Source: Halorhabdus sp. BNX81
Lineage (GTDB): Archaea > Halobacteriota > Halobacteria > Halobacteriales > Haloarculaceae
Length of the DNA stretch: 64,000 nucleotides
NCBI RefSeq assembly: GCF_029229925.1
Contig: NZ_CP107254.1
Coordinates: 1,488,001 to 1,552,000 of the forward strand
Direction of reading: 5' to 3'
Numbering within the stretch: the stretch's first letter is position 1; each line of letters starts with the position of its first letter. Of the stretch, positions 51,435 through 59,214 are shown one piece after another. The notes beneath the pieces were generated by a model that was given only the letters and a program-made list of their open reading frames with translations, was not told where the DNA came from and did not search any database. Both the position numbers and the translations under genes were made by a program.

Positions 51435-51974
51435 ATGTCACTCTACACTGGCCGTGGCGACGAGGGAAAGACAGACCTCCACTCCGGCGACCGGGTCTCC
51501 AAAACGAGTCCCCGCATCGAGGCATACGGAACAATCGACGAACTCAACGCACTCATCGGGACGATCCACCCGACCGAACACGACGACGTGGCGGAGGTCC
51601 TTCGGAGCGTGCAAAATGATCTTCACGTGGTACAGGCGGAGTTCGCCACGCCAGCGGCGACTGACGACGATCCACTGATCGAAACTGAACACGTCGCGCA
51701 ACTCGAAGCCTGGATCGACGGGTTTGATGCTGATCTACCGACGCTTGAATCGTTTGTCCTGCCTGGCGGGGGCGACGGCGCGAGCGCTCTCCATCACGCC
51801 CGGACGGTCTGTCGACGTGCGGAACGCCGCGCCATCGCGCTCGCGGAGACAGCGGACGACGGCGTTCGGAAGCCGCCGCTGGTCTACCTCAACCGGTTGT
51901 CGGACCTGTTGTTCGTCCTCGCCCGGACGCTCAACGACCGGGCGGGGGGTACGGAACCGACCCCGACATACTGA
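51435..51974 (+). CDS. PduO-type cob(I)alamin adenosyltransferase
   Basis: 179 residues. The N-terminal MSLYTGRGDEGKTDLHSGDRVSK is the ATP-binding motif, then AYGTIDELNALIG; FVLPGGGDGASALHHARTVCRRAERRA around 105-132 and LNRLSDLLFVLART near the C-terminus bind the corrin. It adds a 5'-deoxyadenosyl group to cob(I)alamin, giving coenzyme B12. It is a stand-alone form as in archaea. A TATA-like CAATATTCAA lies about 29 nt upstream. No other cobalamin gene is adjacent. Confidence 0.96.
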   Translation: MSLYTGRGDEGKTDLHSGDRVSKTSPRIEAYGTIDELNALIGTIHPTEHDDVAEVLRSVQNDLHVVQAEFATPAATDDDPLIETEHVAQLEAWIDGFDADLPTLESFVLPGGGDGASALHHARTVCRRAERRAIALAETADDGVRKPPLVYLNRLSDLLFVLARTLNDRAGGTEPTPTY

Positions 51975-51997
51975 CTCCTCCGGGACCGCCACAATGA

Positions 51998-52003
51998 TTT
52001 TAT
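51998..52003 (+). promoter_or_regulatory. TATA box of the small helical protein gene
   Basis: TTTTAT, about 26 nt before the ATG at 52027. Confidence 0.5.
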
Positions 52004-52026
52004 CGCTGGTCCCCGTATCAATAGAT

Positions 52027-52284
52027 ATGAACAAGCACTTCGAAGACGCACGGTACTACCTCAAGCGAGCCGGCGAAACCGCAAAGAAGGGCGTCGAGGA
52101 AGAACTCGAACCCGTCCGGGAACGATTCACGGAGCTGACCGGCGAAGACGAACCCGAGCCGGAACCTGGTCGCTTAGAGAAGATACGTACAGACCTCAAG
52201 GGGGTGCAGGAGAACGCCGAGGGGGAGGCCAAGGAAGCTATCAAAGACGCCCGGAAAAAGATCGACGACTACCGGACGGAGTGA
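52027..52284 (+). CDS. Small acidic helical protein
   Basis: 85 residues. The first part is an amphipathic helix with basic residues (FEDARYYLKRAGETAKKGVEEELEPVRE), the middle is acidic (GEDEPEPEPG), and the last 35 residues form another helix (LEKIRTDLKGVQENAEGEAKEAIKDARKKI). It is close in look to haloarchaeal families of small DUF7553-type proteins (recalled, unverified). A structural or DNA/RNA-associated role is possible. It is 48 bp upstream of tRNA-Val on the same strand. Confidence 0.65.
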   Translation: MNKHFEDARYYLKRAGETAKKGVEEELEPVRERFTELTGEDEPEPEPGRLEKIRTDLKGVQENAEGEAKEAIKDARKKIDDYRTE

Positions 52285-52332
52285 GAGCGCTAAAGCAATT
52301 CTTAAGTTCGCCCTGCCAGTAGCGGGTGATGC

Positions 52333-52407
52333 GGGTTGGTGATCTAGTCCGGTTATGATACCTCCTTCACACGGAGGAAGTCGGCAGTTCGAATCTGCCC
52401 CAACCCA
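52333..52407 (+). tRNA. tRNA-Val (CAC)
   Basis: 75 bases, no intron and no encoded CCA. Acceptor GGGTTGG (52333-52339) pairs with CCAACCC (52400-52406) with discriminator A. D stem ATC (52342-52344) pairs with GAT (52357-52359). Anticodon stem CCTCC (52361-52365) pairs with GGAGG (52373-52377) around loop TTCACAC, giving anticodon CAC at 52368-52370, which reads GUG. T stem GGCAG (52383-52387) and CTGCC (52395-52399) enclose TTCGAAT. Confidence 0.97.
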
Positions 52408-52564
52408 CTTTTGCCGCGAACAATCCGTGAGCGGATGTAATGTAGGCAGATTCGAATGCAATAATGTACCCAGTGAGATCGACTGGTCATCGGATATTGC
52501 ACTGCGAAGAGTACTATCTCCCGATTAGAACGAAGAGTATCGGATTCGAGAACCTCGGAGGCAG

Positions 52565-52572
52565 ATATATTA
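52565..52572 (+). promoter_or_regulatory. TATA box of the hybrid kinase gene
   Basis: ATATATTA, about 26 nt before the ATG at 52595: leaderless start. Confidence 0.6.
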
Positions 52573-52594
52573 CCGTCTCTATGCTAGGCGGGGT

Positions 52595-54046
52595 ATGAAT
52601 GAGCCGTCGTCGATCGACGTGTTACTCGTCGACGACAGTGGATTCTTTCGGACTGTCGTCTCGGATAAACTGGCCGGTTGGGAAGGGTTATCGGTCCGAA
52701 AGGCGAGTTCAGGGCCGGAAGCCCTGGAAGTGTTGGAACGTGAAGCGATCGATTGCGTCGTGAGTGACTTCGAAATGCCGGAGATGACCGGCCTCGAACT
52801 GTACGAACGCGTCGAAGCGGCGTACGGTTTGCCGTTCGTGTTGCTGACCGGCCAGGGCGACGAGGAAACTGCGAGCCGCGCGATCGGCACCGGTGTCGAT
52901 GACTATCTGCGGAAAGCGGAAATCGCCGAGAGCGGACAACTGGACCTGCTGGCGAACCGCATCCGGAACGTCGTCGCACAGCGCCAGGCACGCGAGAAGT
53001 ACGAACTGTTGGTGAACAACACGCCCGACGAGATATCCCAGGTCGGCAAGGACGGGACGATCATGGCAGCCAACGAGGCGACGGCACGGTCGTTCGACAC
53101 AACGCAATCTGCGCTGGTCGGAAAACACCTGACGGATATCCTCCCGAAGGAGACGGCGGCCAGCCGCCTAGAAGAGGGGCGGAGAGCCCTGACGATCAAT
53201 TCGGCAGTCACATTCCAGGACAGCGTCGGGTATCGCCACTTCCACAACGTCGCCGTGCCAGTGAGCGTCGGCAGCGAAGCGGACTCCTTCCAGTTGATCA
53301 CGCGGGACATCACCCAACAAAAGCGACGCGAACAGCAACTCGAAGAGCGGACCGAGAAGTTAGCGGTCATCAATCGGCTCGTCCGCCACGACATCAACAA
53401 CGACATCCAGTTGCTCATCGGGTGGGCCGATGGCGTCAGCGACCACGTCGACGAGGAAGGCCAGGCGTATTTAGACCGCATCCAGAACACCTGCGACCAC
53501 ATATCGGAGTTGACGACGATCGCGCGTGACTTCGTCGAGTCGATCGGGAGCGACACCGATCTGGAGTACTCAAGCGTGAATCTGCGGTACATCCTCCAGT
53601 CCGAAGTCGAAAAGGCCGAACGGCGACACGAGAATCTCGTCGTTTCGGTCGACGGTGAGGTCCCAAAAGCAACCGTGAGAGGGAACGAACTCCTGTCGTC
53701 GGTGTTCGGCAATCTCCTGAGCAACGCTGTCCGTCACAACAACGGGAGCGAACCGCGGGTAAACATCCGCGTCGAGGAGGGCGAGACGGACGTACGAGTC
53801 CACGTCGCGGACAACGGCCCCGGTATCCCTGAAGCGACTATCGACGGGATCTTCGGCAAAGGTGAAATGGGTCCCGAAAGCCCCGGAACCGGGATCGGTC
53901 TCTATCTGGTTCACACCATCGTCGATCGCTTTGGCGGGCAGGTCAGCGTCGAAAACACTTCAGATGGACTCGCTGGCGAGAAAGCGGCTGTGGCCGCGGA
54001 CTCCACCGGCTGTGTGTTCACGGTCGAACTCCCGAAATACGTCTGA
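52595..54046 (+). CDS. Hybrid histidine kinase: receiver, PAS and kinase
   Basis: 483 residues, no membrane span. Receiver 1-125 with D58 (VVSDFEMPEM) and K107. A PAS domain follows (about 133-245) with the SFQLITRDITQQK ending. HisKA-like region has H265 in RHDINND, the haloarchaeal variant of the dimerisation histidine. HATPase: NLLSNAVRHNN near 371, DNGPGIP near 408, GPESPGTGIGLYLV near 427. It senses an intracellular signal or redox ligand and can also be controlled through its own receiver. The stand-alone response regulator at 50711 is a possible partner. Confidence 0.93.
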   Translation: MNEPSSIDVLLVDDSGFFRTVVSDKLAGWEGLSVRKASSGPEALEVLEREAIDCVVSDFEMPEMTGLELYERVEAAYGLPFVLLTGQGDEETASRAIGTGVDDYLRKAEIAESGQLDLLANRIRNVVAQRQAREKYELLVNNTPDEISQVGKDGTIMAANEATARSFDTTQSALVGKHLTDILPKETAASRLEEGRRALTINSAVTFQDSVGYRHFHNVAVPVSVGSEADSFQLITRDITQQKRREQQLEERTEKLAVINRLVRHDINNDIQLLIGWADGVSDHVDEEGQAYLDRIQNTCDHISELTTIARDFVESIGSDTDLEYSSVNLRYILQSEVEKAERRHENLVVSVDGEVPKATVRGNELLSSVFGNLLSNAVRHNNGSEPRVNIRVEEGETDVRVHVADNGPGIPEATIDGIFGKGEMGPESPGTGIGLYLVHTIVDRFGGQVSVENTSDGLAGEKAAVAADSTGCVFTVELPKYV

Positions 54047-54211
54047 GCACTCGGTGTAGGGCAGTTTCTCGGGTACAGCTGGGTATGATGGTGCCTCGAA
54101 ACGACGGACCCATGCAGGGTCGAAGTGTGCTAGCTGCGTCCGGAGTGGTGGCCCAACCAGACTGAATACGTGCCGGATCTGCCGTGTACAGAGAATCGTC
54201 GGCTCCGGAAC

Positions 54212-55159
54212 TCAACCGAGGTGTGGCTCGTTCTCGGGATCGTTGAGAAGTTGGCGGACGCCCTGGCGGATGGCCTGGTCACTCGAAACGGACGGTTCCC
54301 AGCCGAGCGCGGCGAGTTTCTCGATCGAGAGGCGCATCTTGGGCACGTCGCCGGTCCAGCCGCGGTCGCCGCCGGTGTACTCGTAGTCGGGATCGACGCC
54401 CATCTCGTCGCTAATGATATCGGCGATCCGGTTGACCGACGTGGTCGTGCGCGTGCCCAGATTATAGGTGTTGACCGCGTCGTCGGCGTGCTCGACCACG
54501 TAGCACATCGCGTCGATGCAATCGTCGAGCGACATGTAGGATTTCTCCTGGCGGCCGTCGCCGCGAATGGTCAGCGTCTCCGGGTCCTCGGAGAGTTTAT
54601 ATATGAAGTCGGGGACGACGCCTGCACCGTATCGCGGGCCGACGATGTTCGCGAACCGGAAGTTCCAGACCGAGAAGTCATGGCTATGGGCGTACACCGA
54701 CAGGAGACTCTCCTCGGATAGCTTCGCCGCGCCGTACTCGCTGATCGGTTCGAGCGGGGCGAAATCCTCGGGCGTGGGTCGCGGCGCTTCGCCGTAGACA
54801 GTCGAGGAAGACGTAAACGCGATATGCTCGACGCCAACGTCGCCCATGCGTTCGAGAACGTTGTAGGTCATCTCGCCGTTGGCCTCGAACTGCTCGCGTG
54901 GCGCGTCGGCGTTGACGTATTTGTCCGCTGCGAGATGAAAGACAATGTCGACGTCACCCGTAATAGCGTCGGCGACGACCGCCTCGTCGGTCAGATCACC
55001 CTCGATGAAGGTCGCTTCGTCAGGCACGGACGACCGGATGCCGTTCGATAGATTGTCGACGACGGTAACGTCGTTGTCCGCCACCAGTCGCCGGGTGAGT
55101 GCCGCACCGATCAGTCCGGCACCACCGGTCACGACGACCTGCTTGTCAGTCAGCTCCAT
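54212..55159 (-). CDS. NAD-dependent sugar-nucleotide epimerase (GalE-like)
   Basis: 315 residues from ATG at 55159. Short-chain Rossmann start VVVTGGAGLIGAALTRRLV (7-25), FHLAADKYVNADAPREQFEANG, catalytic TSSSTVYGEAPR, then YGAAKLSEE (Y-x3-K) and C-terminal GDRGWTGDVPKMRLSIEKLAALGW. Most like UDP-glucose/GlcNAc 4-epimerases. It is divergent from a galactokinase-like gene (134 bp). Both touch sugar nucleotides or galactose, so a small sugar locus is plausible. A TATA-like element at 55182-55192 lies about 28 nt upstream. Confidence 0.9.
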   Translation of the reverse strand: MELTDKQVVVTGGAGLIGAALTRRLVADNDVTVVDNLSNGIRSSVPDEATFIEGDLTDEAVVADAITGDVDIVFHLAADKYVNADAPREQFEANGEMTYNVLERMGDVGVEHIAFTSSSTVYGEAPRPTPEDFAPLEPISEYGAAKLSEESLLSVYAHSHDFSVWNFRFANIVGPRYGAGVVPDFIYKLSEDPETLTIRGDGRQEKSYMSLDDCIDAMCYVVEHADDAVNTYNLGTRTTTSVNRIADIISDEMGVDPDYEYTGGDRGWTGDVPKMRLSIEKLAALGWEPSVSSDQAIRQGVRQLLNDPENEPHLG

Positions 55160-55181
55160 GTCCCCAAGCCAGGGCATAGCT

Positions 55182-55192
55182 GGAAAAACATA
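55182..55192 (-). promoter_or_regulatory. TATA-like element of the epimerase gene
   Basis: TATGTTTTTCC on the minus strand, about 28 nt before the ATG at 55159, which helps choose that ATG over the one at 55177. Confidence 0.45.
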
Positions 55193-55293
55193 TCGGAGTG
55201 GCCATGGCCGAGGGGGCTTTCCCTGAGCCGTTCGTGCAGTCCGCGAAATTCCCACGGCGGCCTTTTTGCTGGTCGAGTCAAACAGAGAGGTAC

Positions 55294-56379
55294 ATGGTCG
55301 ATTTCGAAGGGGGCTATACCGTCAGTTCCCCGGGTCGCGTCAATCTGATCGGGGGCCACACTGACTACACACTCGGGTACGTGATGCCACTGGCGACGGA
55401 TCTGCAGACGCGACTCGAAGCGACCGTGAGCGAGGACGTACACGTGTCTTCGAGCGCGGTCGAATCGAGCTATTCGTTCGCGACCGACGATCTGGAACCG
55501 GTCGAGGACTGGGTCGACTACGTCAAAGGCTGTTATGCTATCTTACAGGCGGCGGGATACGATCCCGGCGGCTTTCGCGGCGACATCACCACGACACTGC
55601 CGATCGGGGCCGGGTTGAGTTCCTCGGCAAGCCTGGAGCTTGCGGTCATGGCACTGTTGAACGAGGCATACGACCTTGGCCTCTCGCGGGAGCGAATGGC
55701 GCGGCTGAGTCAGCGCGTCGAGAACGACTACGTCGGGGTCGCCTGTGGGATCATGGATCAGTTTGCCGTGGCACTCGGGCAGGACGGCCACGCACTCTCG
55801 ATCGACACTGAAACACTGACGTACACGCCAGTCCCGTTTCCGGACGGAATCGAGATCCTGGTCTTTCACACCGGTGTCTCCCGGGGACTGGTCGAGTCGG
55901 CCTACAACCAGCGTCGGGAGACCGTCGAGGGTGCGCTCGAGAAACTGGACGTCGATTCGTCGACGGCCGTGACCGAGGCCGATCTCGTCGGACTGCCCCC
56001 GCGAGAGCGAGAGCGACTCGGGTACGTCGTCCGGGAGAACGCTCGCGTCCAACGGGCGCAGGCGGCACTCGAAGACGGGGAGATTCAGACGTTCGGGGAG
56101 ATACTTCTCTCCGCACACCAGGACATCGCCGACCACTACGACGCCAGCTGTAAAGAACTGGATTTCGTCGTCGAGACGGCCCTCGAGGCTGGAGCCTACG
56201 GGGCACGATTGACTGGTGCTGGTTGGGGTGGGGCGGCGATCGCCATCGTCGACACTGAAACCGTCGAATCGGTCGCCACGTCCATCGAAGCGGCGTATCG
56301 AGAACAGTTCCCGGAACACGATCCCCACTACTACCGCATCGAAGCTTCGGACGGCGTCCGAGTGACACGCACTGGTTGA
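55294..56379 (+). CDS. Galactokinase-like GHMP kinase
   Basis: 361 residues from ATG at 55294. SSPGRVNLIGGHTDYTLGYVMP is the galactokinase signature near residue 12 (an extra G replaces the usual E in IGEHTD), TTLPIGAGLSSSASLELAVM is the P-loop-like motif near 102, and AYGARLTGAGWGGAAIA near 313 closes the active site. It phosphorylates galactose at C1, or a related sugar. The epimerase gene runs divergently. The E-to-G change at a sugar-contacting site may signal another sugar. Confidence 0.9.
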   Translation: MVDFEGGYTVSSPGRVNLIGGHTDYTLGYVMPLATDLQTRLEATVSEDVHVSSSAVESSYSFATDDLEPVEDWVDYVKGCYAILQAAGYDPGGFRGDITTTLPIGAGLSSSASLELAVMALLNEAYDLGLSRERMARLSQRVENDYVGVACGIMDQFAVALGQDGHALSIDTETLTYTPVPFPDGIEILVFHTGVSRGLVESAYNQRRETVEGALEKLDVDSSTAVTEADLVGLPPRERERLGYVVRENARVQRAQAALEDGEIQTFGEILLSAHQDIADHYDASCKELDFVVETALEAGAYGARLTGAGWGGAAIAIVDTETVESVATSIEAAYREQFPEHDPHYYRIEASDGVRVTRTG

Positions 56380-56415
56380 CCGACAGCCCTACCGTGATCG
56401 ATCGTGTGGGCGACG

Positions 56416-57261
56416 TCACTCACCGTCAGGTTCACGGACCGTAAGTACCGGGACGTCGGCTGTCCGAACCAGTTTCTCGGTGACGCCACCGAAGAGATAC
56501 CGGTCGATCCCGGTCCGGCCGTGGGTTCCGACGACGATCAGATCGATCGGGTTCGCCGCGACGTACGAATCGATCTCTGCGTGGACGGAGGAACCGCGAA
56601 CGACGGTCGTCGAGACGTCGGAAATCGACGCCTCCCTTGCCACCTCACCAGCGGCCTCGACGGCGTCGTGGGCACGCTCGTCCATTCGATCCCGGCTGGC
56701 CGTCGAGCGGACGTTGGCGTCGTGACGTGAGGGTTCGACGACCGAGAGGGCGGTCAGCGGGACGTCGGCCACGCTGGCGAGGGTAACGGCAACGTCGAGT
56801 GCCGCTCTGGCAGACCGGCTGCCGTCGGTCGGCACCAGCACTCGACGGTAGGGATAGCGCAACTCGGCGTCAGGACAGGCAGTCAGCACGGGAACGTCCG
56901 CAAGCCGGATGACGCGCGCCGTGACACTCCCGAGGAGGAGTCGTTCCAGCCCAGTCCGGCCGTGGGTCGGCATCACGATGAGGTCGACGTCTTCCGCGTC
57001 GGCGTATTCCAGAATCCGCTGATAGGGGCGCCCCGACCGGATCGCCGTCACCGGGTCGAGTCCGCGCTCGCGGACGCGATCGGCCGCCAGCTCGACCAGC
57101 TCGGTCCCGGCAGGCTCCTCCAAGTCGGCCGCCGTCTTCTCGTCCTGAACGGTCAGTACGTGGACGCTCGCATCGTGGTCGGCAGCGAGATCCAGCGCGT
57201 GTTCGAGCGTCGACATCGCCCCCGCGCTCCCATCGGTCGGAAAGAGAACTCGATCCACCAT
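56416..57261 (-). CDS. Tandem universal stress (UspA) domain protein
   Basis: 281 residues, two UspA domains. First: VDRVLFPTDGSAGAMSTLEHALDLA to about 140, with MPTHGRTGLERLLLGSVTARVI. Second: YRRVLVPTDGSRSARAALDVAV to the end, with VVGTHGRTGIDRYLFGGVTEKLVRTADVPVL. Both keep the G-x2-G-x9-G-S/G ATP-binding motif. UspA proteins bind ATP and respond to stress; targets vary. ATG at 57261; it converges with the galactokinase gene. Confidence 0.93.
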   Translation of the reverse strand: MVDRVLFPTDGSAGAMSTLEHALDLAADHDASVHVLTVQDEKTAADLEEPAGTELVELAADRVRERGLDPVTAIRSGRPYQRILEYADAEDVDLIVMPTHGRTGLERLLLGSVTARVIRLADVPVLTACPDAELRYPYRRVLVPTDGSRSARAALDVAVTLASVADVPLTALSVVEPSRHDANVRSTASRDRMDERAHDAVEAAGEVAREASISDVSTTVVRGSSVHAEIDSYVAANPIDLIVVGTHGRTGIDRYLFGGVTEKLVRTADVPVLTVREPDGE

Positions 57262-57340
57262 GTGTCTACGAGAACTGACAGCGGGAGGTGCCAAAAGTGT
57301 GCGTGCCGAAGGTGCTTGAAGGCCGTGGCCGACGCTCCGC

Positions 57341-58438
57341 TCAGAACGCCCGATCGTACTGTGGCGGTACGTCGACGCGATCCAGCGCGTCGAGTTGGTC
57401 GGCAGCGCGGATCGTGAAGTACGGGTCCCGAAGGTGCTCTCGGCCTACGATCGCGAGATCTGCCCGACCGTTGGCGACGATGCCGTCGGCCTGTTCGGGC
57501 GTCGTGATCTTGCCCACGGCCCCGACGAGCAGGTCCTCGGGCGTGCCGTCGCCGATCCGCTCGGCGTGCGGGACCTGATAGTTCGGTCCCGCTTCGTCGG
57601 GATACGAGGCGGGGGCAATCCCGCCGGAACTCACGTCGATCAGATCGACGCCCGCCTCATAGAGGCCCCTCGCCAGTCGGACCGACTGCTCGACTGTCCA
57701 GGACTCGCCATCGTCGATCCAGTCAGTCGCGGAAATCCGAACGAAAACGGGTTTCTCGTCGGGCCAGACGTCCCTGACTGCGGAGACAACCTCCCGAAGG
57801 AATCGCGTTCGGTCCTCGAAGCTCCCACCGTATTCGTCGGTCCGGTCGTTCGTCGCCGGCGAAAGAAACTCGTGGAGGAGATACCCGTGAGCGGCGTGGA
57901 TCTCTGCAATCTCGAACCCGGCCTCGAGTGCGCGTTCGGCCCCGGTCCGAAACGATTCGATCACGGTCTCGATGTCGTCGTGATCCATCCGCCGATGGGG
58001 CGGGGCTTCGCCGTCGTACGGCCAGGCGTTGCCGCTCGGGCCGATCGTCTCCCAGCCGCCCGAATCGGGCTGGACGGGAGTGCTTCCTTCCCAGGGTCGA
58101 CGCTTGGAGGCCTTCCGGCCGGCATGAGCCAGTTGGATCGCTGGAATCGAGCCTTCCTTGGCGATGAACGCCGTGACCGGCTGCCAGGCCTCGACGTGCT
58201 CGTCCGACCAAATGCCGGTATCCTCGGGTGAAATCCGGCCGCGGGGTTCGACCGCCGTCGCCTCGCTCATGACGATCCCAGCACCGCCGACGGCCCGGCT
58301 GCCGAGGTGGACGCGATGCCAGTCAGTCGGGAGACCGTCCCGATCTTCACAGGAATACTGGCACATCGGCGAAACCATCACACGGTTCGGCGCGGTCGTG
58401 TCACGCATGTCGAGCGGCGAGAAGAGATCGGGTGTCAT
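57341..58438 (-). CDS. NADH:flavin oxidoreductase (old yellow enzyme, YqjM-like)
   Basis: 365 residues from ATG at 58438; the frame runs on upstream but MTPDLFSPLDMRD is the family start. OYE signatures: FSPLDMRDTTAPNRVMVSPMCQYS, IQLAHAGRKASKRRPWEG, IHAAHGYLLHEFLSPATNDRTDEYGG around 185-210 and a C-terminal GREHLRDPYFTIRAA. It holds FMN and reduces activated C=C bonds. It is YqjM-like, with Cys in the CQYS motif at about residue 26, which tunes the flavin. It converges with UspA and is divergent from the RNase H gene; substrate unknown. Confidence 0.93.
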   Translation of the reverse strand: MTPDLFSPLDMRDTTAPNRVMVSPMCQYSCEDRDGLPTDWHRVHLGSRAVGGAGIVMSEATAVEPRGRISPEDTGIWSDEHVEAWQPVTAFIAKEGSIPAIQLAHAGRKASKRRPWEGSTPVQPDSGGWETIGPSGNAWPYDGEAPPHRRMDHDDIETVIESFRTGAERALEAGFEIAEIHAAHGYLLHEFLSPATNDRTDEYGGSFEDRTRFLREVVSAVRDVWPDEKPVFVRISATDWIDDGESWTVEQSVRLARGLYEAGVDLIDVSSGGIAPASYPDEAGPNYQVPHAERIGDGTPEDLLVGAVGKITTPEQADGIVANGRADLAIVGREHLRDPYFTIRAADQLDALDRVDVPPQYDRAF

Positions 58439-58549
58439 CAGACTCGGATTGGGCTCCGGGACTGATGAACGTCCCGACTCGGGTGACACCGGTCCCAGTA
58501 GTGGGACTGCTGGTCGGATATGTTTGGCAATGATTGGCATCCAAGGAAG

Positions 58550-58558
58550 ATTTACAAG
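58550..58558 (+). promoter_or_regulatory. TATA-like element of the RNase H gene
   Basis: ATTTACAAG, about 27 nt before the ATG at 58581. Confidence 0.45.
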
Positions 58559-58580
58559 GGCTCGACCGCGTAGATTTCAT

Positions 58581-59204
58581 ATGGCCGCATACGGCCGGCC
58601 GAACCTGAGAGACCTGTTCGACGATTCTCCGACGCCCCACATCGCCCACCCGCCACGGACTCATCATCGGGATTTCTATCTCGCCACCGACGGGTCCTTC
58701 CACGGGAACACGGGTGGTCTCGGCGTCGTGATCGAGACCCGTGATGGCGAGTGTGTCGCTCGCCTGTCAGTTCCGGATAGCGTTCCGGACAACAACATTG
58801 CGGAATATCGGGCACTCCACTTCGGACTGGATGTCCTGGCTGCCAGGACACCGTCCCGCTCTCGCGTTGGCGTCCTCGTTGATCACGACGAACTGGCGGC
58901 AAACGTCAACGCGGCCATACTGGACTTCGAGACGCCCGACGAGCCGTCCCCACACCGGATGTCGATTCCGCCGTCCATTACCAACCACTGGCGGGGCATC
59001 CAAGCGCGGGTGAGCGGCTTTCACGAACTCAGGGTCGCCCGGATCGAGAGCGACCGTAATCCCGCCCATCCGCTGGCGAACGCGCCGGAAGAATACGCCC
59101 ACGTGAACGACGAATGCGAACAGTGTCTGCGCCCCGAGCCGCCGGCAGATGGCGACCGTCGTATCCCGCCGCCCTCACGCGCAGACCGACCAGCCAGTGA
59201 TTAG
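58581..59204 (+). CDS. RNase HI-like protein
   Basis: 207 residues from ATG at 58581. RNase H fold residues are present in order: D in YLATDGSFHGNTGG (about 34-45), E in NIAEYRALHFGLDVL (about 73-86), and D in GVLVDHDELAAN (about 93-104). A fourth acid is less clear. It removes RNA from RNA-DNA hybrids if active. The first 30 residues are an N-terminal extension, and the C-terminal 60 carry a C-x2-C (ECEQCLRPE), unusual for RNase HI and possibly a metal site. It converges with the malic enzyme gene. Confidence 0.85.
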   Translation: MAAYGRPNLRDLFDDSPTPHIAHPPRTHHRDFYLATDGSFHGNTGGLGVVIETRDGECVARLSVPDSVPDNNIAEYRALHFGLDVLAARTPSRSRVGVLVDHDELAANVNAAILDFETPDEPSPHRMSIPPSITNHWRGIQARVSGFHELRVARIESDRNPAHPLANAPEEYAHVNDECEQCLRPEPPADGDRRIPPPSRADRPASD

Positions 59205-59214
59205 GCGACTATCG

